The notes under the pieces: generated by a model
Database searches by the model: none
What the model saw: the letters and a program-made list of their open reading frames with translations, nothing else
Told to the model about the DNA's origin: nothing
Origin: an uncultured Eubacteriales bacterium
Lineage (GTDB): Bacteria; Bacillota; Clostridia; Oscillospirales; UBA644
NCBI GenBank assembly: GCA_900547165.1
Contig: URFZ01000003.1
Span: 1-64,000, forward strand
DNA length: 64,000 nt
Direction of reading: 5' to 3'
Part shown: one piece after another, positions 60,634 to 64,000 of the stretch
Position numbering within the stretch: position 1 is the first letter of the stretch
Layout: each line of letters starts with the position of its first letter
Program-made: the position numbers and the translations under genes

Positions 60634-62418
60634 ATGTTATATCCCAAGATAGGTATACGCCCCGCGATTGACGGTCGTTGGGGAGGTGTTCGCGAAAGTC
60701 TCGAGAAACAAACCATGGCAATGGCGGAAAGCGCCGCAAAACTCATATCTGACACACTCCGTTATCCTGACGGAACTCCCGTACAGTGCGTTGTCGGTTG
60801 CACAACGATAGGCGGCGGCGCGGAAGCGGCTCGCGTTGCGGACCAGTTTGCGACGGAAAATGTTGTTGCCACGCTTACGGTAACGCCTTGCTGGTGCTAC
60901 GGCACGGAAACGTTTGATATGGACCCGAACACGATAAAGGCGGTTTGGGGCTTCAACGGAACCGAAAGACCCGGTGCCGTTTATCTTGCGGCAGTTCTTG
61001 CGGCTCATGCACAGCGCGGACTCCCCGCATTTTCAATATACGGTCACGATGTACAGGACAAAGACGATACTTCCGTTCCCGCAGACGTTGCGGAAAAGAT
61101 TCTCCGCTTTGCAAGATGTGCGGTTGTTGTCGGCTGGATGAAGAATAAAGCTTATGTCAATGTCGGTGCTGTTGCGATGGGTATTGCAGGCAGTTTCTGC
61201 GACGCATCAGTTCTTCAAAAATACTTCGGTATCAGAGCTGAATGGGTTGACGAAGTTGAAATCCTCCGCAGAATAAGCGTTGGCATTTACGATAAAGAAG
61301 AATATGAAAAGGCGCTTGCTTGGGTAAAAGCGAACTGCAAAGAGGGCTTTGATAAAAACGCTCCGAAAACATTCCCCGATGTTATTACAAAATCGAAAGT
61401 CGTTCCCGCAGACAAGGATTGGGAATTTATCGTTAAGATGACGATAATCATGCGCGATATCCTTTACGGAAACACCAAACTCGACGATCTCGGCTGGCAC
61501 GAAGAAGCGCTCGGCAGAAATGCTGTTGCGGGCGGCTTCCAGGGTCAGAGACAGTGGACGGATTGGCTTCCGAATGCAGACTTTACCGAGGCTATTATAG
61601 CTTCCACGTTCGACTGGAACGGAAGAAAAGCCCCCACGCCGTTTGCAACCGAAAACGACACTTGCAACGGTATCGCAATGATGCTCGGAACACTTGTCAG
61701 CCACTCTGCGCCGTGCTTCCACGACGTTCGCACATATTGGAGTCCCGAAGCTTGCGAGCGCGTAACGGGACACAGACCCGACGGCGTTGCGGCTAACGGA
61801 TTTATCCATCTTATAAACTCCGGTGCGACGGCGCTTGACGGAAGCGGCGCTTCGAGAGACGAAAACGGCAAAAACTGCATGAAACCTTTCTGGGAGATGA
61901 CAGACAAAGACGTTTCGGCTTGTCTTGAAGCAACCGATTGGTGCCGAGCAGACTATGAATACTTCCGCGGCGGCGGATTCTCAAGCCACTTCCGTTGCAA
62001 AGCGGAAATGCCCGTAACGATGCTTCGTTTCAATATTATTGAAGGCATCGGACCTGTATTGCAGATTGCGGAAGGCTACACCTCCGGCCTTCCCGATGAA
62101 ATACACAACGTCATCGACAAGAGAACAGACCCGACTTGGCCGACGACATGGTTCTGTCCGAGACTTACAGGCAAGGGCGCATTCACCGACGTTTACAGCG
62201 TAATGGCAAACTGGGGCGCTAACCACGGCGTAACGGTTTACGGTCACGTCGGAGCGGATCTTATCACTCTTGCATCCATGCTTCGCATTCCCGTCAATAT
62301 GCATAACGTTCCCGAAGATCAGATATACCGTCCGCATTCTTGGGCGGCATTCGGAACTGATGACAGACAGGCTGCGGACTACGCGGCGTGCAAACAGTAC
62401 GGTCCTTTGTACAGATAA
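60634..62418 (+). CDS. fucI: L-fucose isomerase
   Basis: The protein has 594 residues from ATG 60634; the frame opens at 60625, but GAAAGGTG is better spaced for 60634. FucI signatures: YPKIGIRPAIDGRWGGVRES, CVVGCTTIGGGAEAARVADQF, GAVYLAAVLAAHAQRGLPAFSIYGHDVQD (shown as its key residues) and HGVTVYGHVGADLITLASM. It interconverts L-fucose and L-fuculose with a divalent metal. Some homologues act on arabinose. No fuculose kinase or aldolase lies in the window. Confidence 0.93.
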   Translation: MLYPKIGIRPAIDGRWGGVRESLEKQTMAMAESAAKLISDTLRYPDGTPVQCVVGCTTIGGGAEAARVADQFATENVVATLTVTPCWCYGTETFDMDPNTIKAVWGFNGTERPGAVYLAAVLAAHAQRGLPAFSIYGHDVQDKDDTSVPADVAEKILRFARCAVVVGWMKNKAYVNVGAVAMGIAGSFCDASVLQKYFGIRAEWVDEVEILRRISVGIYDKEEYEKALAWVKANCKEGFDKNAPKTFPDVITKSKVVPADKDWEFIVKMTIIMRDILYGNTKLDDLGWHEEALGRNAVAGGFQGQRQWTDWLPNADFTEAIIASTFDWNGRKAPTPFATENDTCNGIAMMLGTLVSHSAPCFHDVRTYWSPEACERVTGHRPDGVAANGFIHLINSGATALDGSGASRDENGKNCMKPFWEMTDKDVSACLEATDWCRADYEYFRGGGFSSHFRCKAEMPVTMLRFNIIEGIGPVLQIAEGYTSGLPDEIHNVIDKRTDPTWPTTWFCPRLTGKGAFTDVYSVMANWGANHGVTVYGHVGADLITLASMLRIPVNMHNVPEDQIYRPHSWAAFGTDDRQAADYAACKQYGPLYR

Positions 62419-62435
62419 CAGGGGAGGACTGACTG

Positions 62436-62870
62436 ATGCTGAAAGGCTTATCACCGCTTTTAACACCCGAATTGCTTAAAATTCTCAGCGAGATGGGACA
62501 CGGAGACGAGATAGTGCTTGCGGACGGAAATTTTCCGTCCGAGGCTATCGGGAAAAGGGTAGTCAGACTCGATGCTCATACGGGTACTGACGTTCTGAAA
62601 GCAGTTATGTCCGTGTTTCCGCTCGATACATATTCAGACCCGAACGCGATGTTGATGGAAGTCGTTCCCGGGGATAACGTCGAAACTCCTATCTGGGACG
62701 AATATTCCCGCATAATGAACGATTCCGAGGGCGATAAGGTCAGAATAGGACATATCGAAAGATTTGCCTTCTACGACCGCGCAGAAAAGGCGTATGCGGT
62801 AATCGCGACGGGCGAGACCGCGCTGTATGCGAATCTGATACTGAAAAAGGGTGTTATTGTCCCAAACTGA
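62436..62870 (+). CDS. fucU: L-fucose mutarotase FucU (RbsD/FucU family)
   Basis: The 144-residue protein has the RbsD/FucU fold: LLTPELLKILSEMGHGDEIVLADGNFP includes the catalytic His, and ERFAFYDRAEKAYAVIATGE is the C-terminal family block (both shown by key residues). It interconverts alpha and beta anomers, feeding the isomerase. It lies 17 bp after fucI. FucU versus RbsD is decided here by the fucI neighbour. Confidence 0.92.
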   Translation: MLKGLSPLLTPELLKILSEMGHGDEIVLADGNFPSEAIGKRVVRLDAHTGTDVLKAVMSVFPLDTYSDPNAMLMEVVPGDNVETPIWDEYSRIMNDSEGDKVRIGHIERFAFYDRAEKAYAVIATGETALYANLILKKGVIVPN

Positions 62871-62876
62871 CAGAAC

Positions 62877-62914
62877 TAACAGTAACCCGACGGTTTACCG
62901 TCGGGTTACTGTTA
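62877..62914. repeat. Perfect 17-bp inverted repeat after fucU, no T tract
   Basis: TAACAGTAACCCGACGG (62877-62893) and its complement (62898-62914) with a TTTA loop. It is followed by A, not T, on the plus strand, so it is a stem-loop at the mRNA end rather than a typical terminator. Confidence 0.7.
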
Positions 62915-62990
62915 AAAACGTAAAACCCGGGATATAAAAATGACCGAATACGAATTGTTTCAAACTTCAACAAATTATCATATTTGGCAC

Positions 62991-63019
62991 TTGACAAACA
63001 CTCTCAAAAATGATATAAT
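62991..63019 (+). promoter_or_regulatory. Promoter of tRNA-Pro
   Basis: TTGACA (62991-62996), 17 bp, TATAAT (63014-63019) with TGA in front of the -10, 12 nt before the mature tRNA. Confidence 0.9.
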
Positions 63020-63031
63020 GATTGAGCACTT

Positions 63032-63107
63032 CGGGGTGTAGCGCAGATGGTAGCGTGCTTGGTTCGGGACCAAGAGGTCGTGGGTTCGAATCCCGTCACT
63101 CCGACCA
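63032..63107 (+). tRNA. tRNA-Pro (anticodon CGG)
   Basis: A 76-nt cloverleaf with acceptor CGGGGTG / CACTCCG (one G-T pair), anticodon stem CTTGG / CCAAG around TTCGGGA (anticodon CGG, reading CCG), T loop GGGTTCGAATCCC, discriminator A and an encoded CCA end. It is followed by a strong terminator. Confidence 0.95.
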
Positions 63108-63108
63108 T

Positions 63109-63155
63109 ATCGAGTATTCATAAGGGATTTCACTTTATGAATACTCGATTTTTTT
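63109..63155 (+). terminator. Terminator after tRNA-Pro
   Basis: A 15-bp stem ATCGAGTATTCATAA / TTATGAATACTCGAT with an 11-nt loop, then seven T. Confidence 0.9.
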
Positions 63156-63176
63156 ATATTAATACGGATTATTGAC

Positions 63177-63205
63177 GGAGCAGGTTTTTGCCTGCTCCTT
63201 TTTTT
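63177..63205 (+). terminator. Second terminator downstream of tRNA-Pro
   Basis: An 8-bp stem GGAGCAGG / CCTGCTCC with a TTTTTG loop and seven T. There is no gene between it and the first terminator; it insulates the rhodanese promoter. Confidence 0.85.
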
Positions 63206-63277
63206 GAGGCTGATGATGTTTTTTGTATTCGGCGCGAGTCTGTTTGCGGAAAGAATGTTAATTCTCGTTAAAAGCTA

Positions 63278-63306
63278 TTGACAAGAGCTGCTGTAACAAT
63301 TATAAT
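63278..63306 (+). promoter_or_regulatory. Promoter of the rhodanese-Rrf2 unit
   Basis: TTGACA (63278-63283), 17 bp, TATAAT (63301-63306). Confidence 0.88.
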
Positions 63307-63336
63307 TACAGTAGAAAATGTAATAGTTTAATTACA
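63292..63336 (+). promoter_or_regulatory. Two tandem TGTAA/TTACA operator dyads
   Basis: TGTAACAATTATAATTACA (63292-63310) covers the -10 box; TGTAATAGTTTAATTACA (63319-63336) covers the expected start of transcription. Both have TGTAA and TTACA arms, the kind of AT-rich dyad bound by Rrf2-family repressors. The Rrf2 gene is the second gene of the unit. Confidence 0.65.
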
Positions 63337-63357
63337 ATTAAAAAGGGAGGATATCGA

Positions 63358-63804
63358 ATGAAAAGGTTGTTTTTATTTTTTACTGTTCTGTCTGTTTTTC
63401 TTCTGTCTTCGTGCGTGATACCGTCCCGTCAGGAGAAAACGGAAAGCGCGAAAAACACCGAGGCGTCCGTCGGGACGACCGAAAAGGAAAAGGGTATGTA
63501 TAAAAAGATATCTGCAAAGGAAGCTTATGATATAATGTCCGCCGGCGGCGTTACCGTTGTGGACGTGCGCACGAAGGAGGAATACGACGAGGGGCATATC
63601 AAAGGCGCTGTTCTTGTCCCGAATGAAACAATAGTCAATAATGCTCCGTCGGAACTGCAGGACAAACAAGCCGTCTTGCTTGTTTACTGTCGAAGCGGGC
63701 GGAGAAGCCACGACGCAGCAAATAAACTTTTAGCGTTGGGTTATGAAAATGTTTATGATTTCGGAGGAATAATCGACTGGCCGTATGAAAAGGTTAAGGA
63801 TTGA
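63358..63804 (+). CDS. Rhodanese-domain lipoprotein
   Basis: The 148-residue protein has a lipoprotein signal peptide (lipobox LLSSC, Cys 19), a short linker and a rhodanese domain (about 48-146). The domain shows VVDVRTKEEYDEGHIKGAVLVP and the active-site loop VYCRSGRRSHDAA (catalytic Cys about 104). It likely handles persulfide or other reactive sulfur outside the membrane. GGGAGG precedes the ATG; the Rrf2 regulator gene follows after 15 bp. Confidence 0.92.
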   Translation: MKRLFLFFTVLSVFLLSSCVIPSRQEKTESAKNTEASVGTTEKEKGMYKKISAKEAYDIMSAGGVTVVDVRTKEEYDEGHIKGAVLVPNETIVNNAPSELQDKQAVLLVYCRSGRRSHDAANKLLALGYENVYDFGGIIDWPYEKVKD

Positions 63805-63819
63805 GGAGAAGAAATACTT

Positions 63820-64000
63820 ATGAACAGTTCATTCAGTATTGCGGTTCACGCGCTGGTTTATCTCAATCACATGGAAAGAGTTCTCAGCAGCGAAGAGCTT
63901 GCGCAGAACGTATGCACCAATCCCGTGCTTGTGAGAAAGGTTATGTCCAAGCTGAAAAAGGCGGGCATTGTGACCACAAAGGGCGGGAAATCCGGGGGCT
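63820..64000 (+). CDS. Rrf2 family transcriptional regulator, partial
   Basis: About 60 residues from ATG 63820 to the window end: NSSFSIAVHALVYLNHMER, SSEELAQNVCTNPVLVRKVM and LKKAGIVTTKGGKSGG. This is the N-terminal winged helix of Rrf2 proteins (IscR, CymR, NsrR). The effector-binding Cys region is cut off, so cluster binding cannot be judged. GAGGAG precedes the ATG. It probably represses its own unit at the two TGTAA/TTACA dyads. Confidence 0.9.
   Translation, partial: MNSSFSIAVHALVYLNHMERVLSSEELAQNVCTNPVLVRKVMSKLKKAGIVTTKGGKSGG

Noticed and set aside
1..64000. CRISPR array, prophage or insertion sequence
   Set aside because: No spaced direct repeats, integrases, transposases or phage structural genes were seen in the window.

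Overview
The window looks like a low-to-medium GC, spore-forming, anaerobic member of the Clostridia (Bacillota), probably gut-associated. The signs are a SpoIVFA/SpoIVFB-like sporulation pair, HPr kinase, WhiA, an IspH-ribosomal S1 fusion, class II asparagine synthetase AsnA, a GGGtGRT protein pair and an OLE RNA locus. Most promoters seen are sigma-A type with 17-bp spacers, many with a TGn extended -10. No phage, insertion sequence or CRISPR array was found.

Layout. 1-1.7 kb: a leftward pair, a NifU-like scaffold protein and a GGGtGRT protein cut by the window edge. 1.8-8.6 kb: a VanY-like lipoprotein, a ParB/Noc-like protein, an operon of an unknown membrane protein plus two tandem MutS-like ATPases, and a PduL-type acyltransferase. 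8.7-11.6 kb: NifS, NifU, cupin and ComF. 11.6-22.3 kb: thioredoxin, QueT, two rRNA methyltransferases, a GH38-like protein, two small paralogues, a lipid kinase, GtrA, RodA and the spoIVF-like pair. 22.3-26.6 kb: a radical SAM pair, GalU and an epimerase. 26.7-39.6 kb: pyruvate kinase, a flavoprotein, cmk-plsC-ispH/rpsA, hprK-murB-whiA (rapZ and yvcK missing), dnaE and YbaK. 39.6-48.6 kb: PAP2, AsnA, a glutamine synthetase with a 48-residue ORF behind it, a degenerate CDF-like protein, an S1 protein, a large glycoside-hydrolase-like protein and a lipoprotein.

The most notable locus is 48.74-53.9 kb. A strong promoter drives a structured non-coding RNA of about 640 nt, followed by a small multi-pass membrane protein and then tlyA, nadK, argR and recN. 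This is the characteristic gene context of OLE (ornate, large, extremophilic) RNA and its membrane partner OapA. The 5' and 3' ends of the RNA pair with each other and the 3' arm is followed by a T tract, which fixes the limits. The upstream isoprenoid genes that usually precede OLE are absent.

53.9-62.9 kb: a MATE exporter with a structured leader, then an AraC-type regulator divergent from a sugar ABC transporter-FucI-FucU operon, read as L-fucose (or related sugar) import and isomerisation. 63-64 kb: tRNA-Pro(CGG), then a rhodanese lipoprotein and an Rrf2-family regulator (cut by the edge) behind a promoter carrying two TGTAA/TTACA dyads, probably an autoregulated unit.
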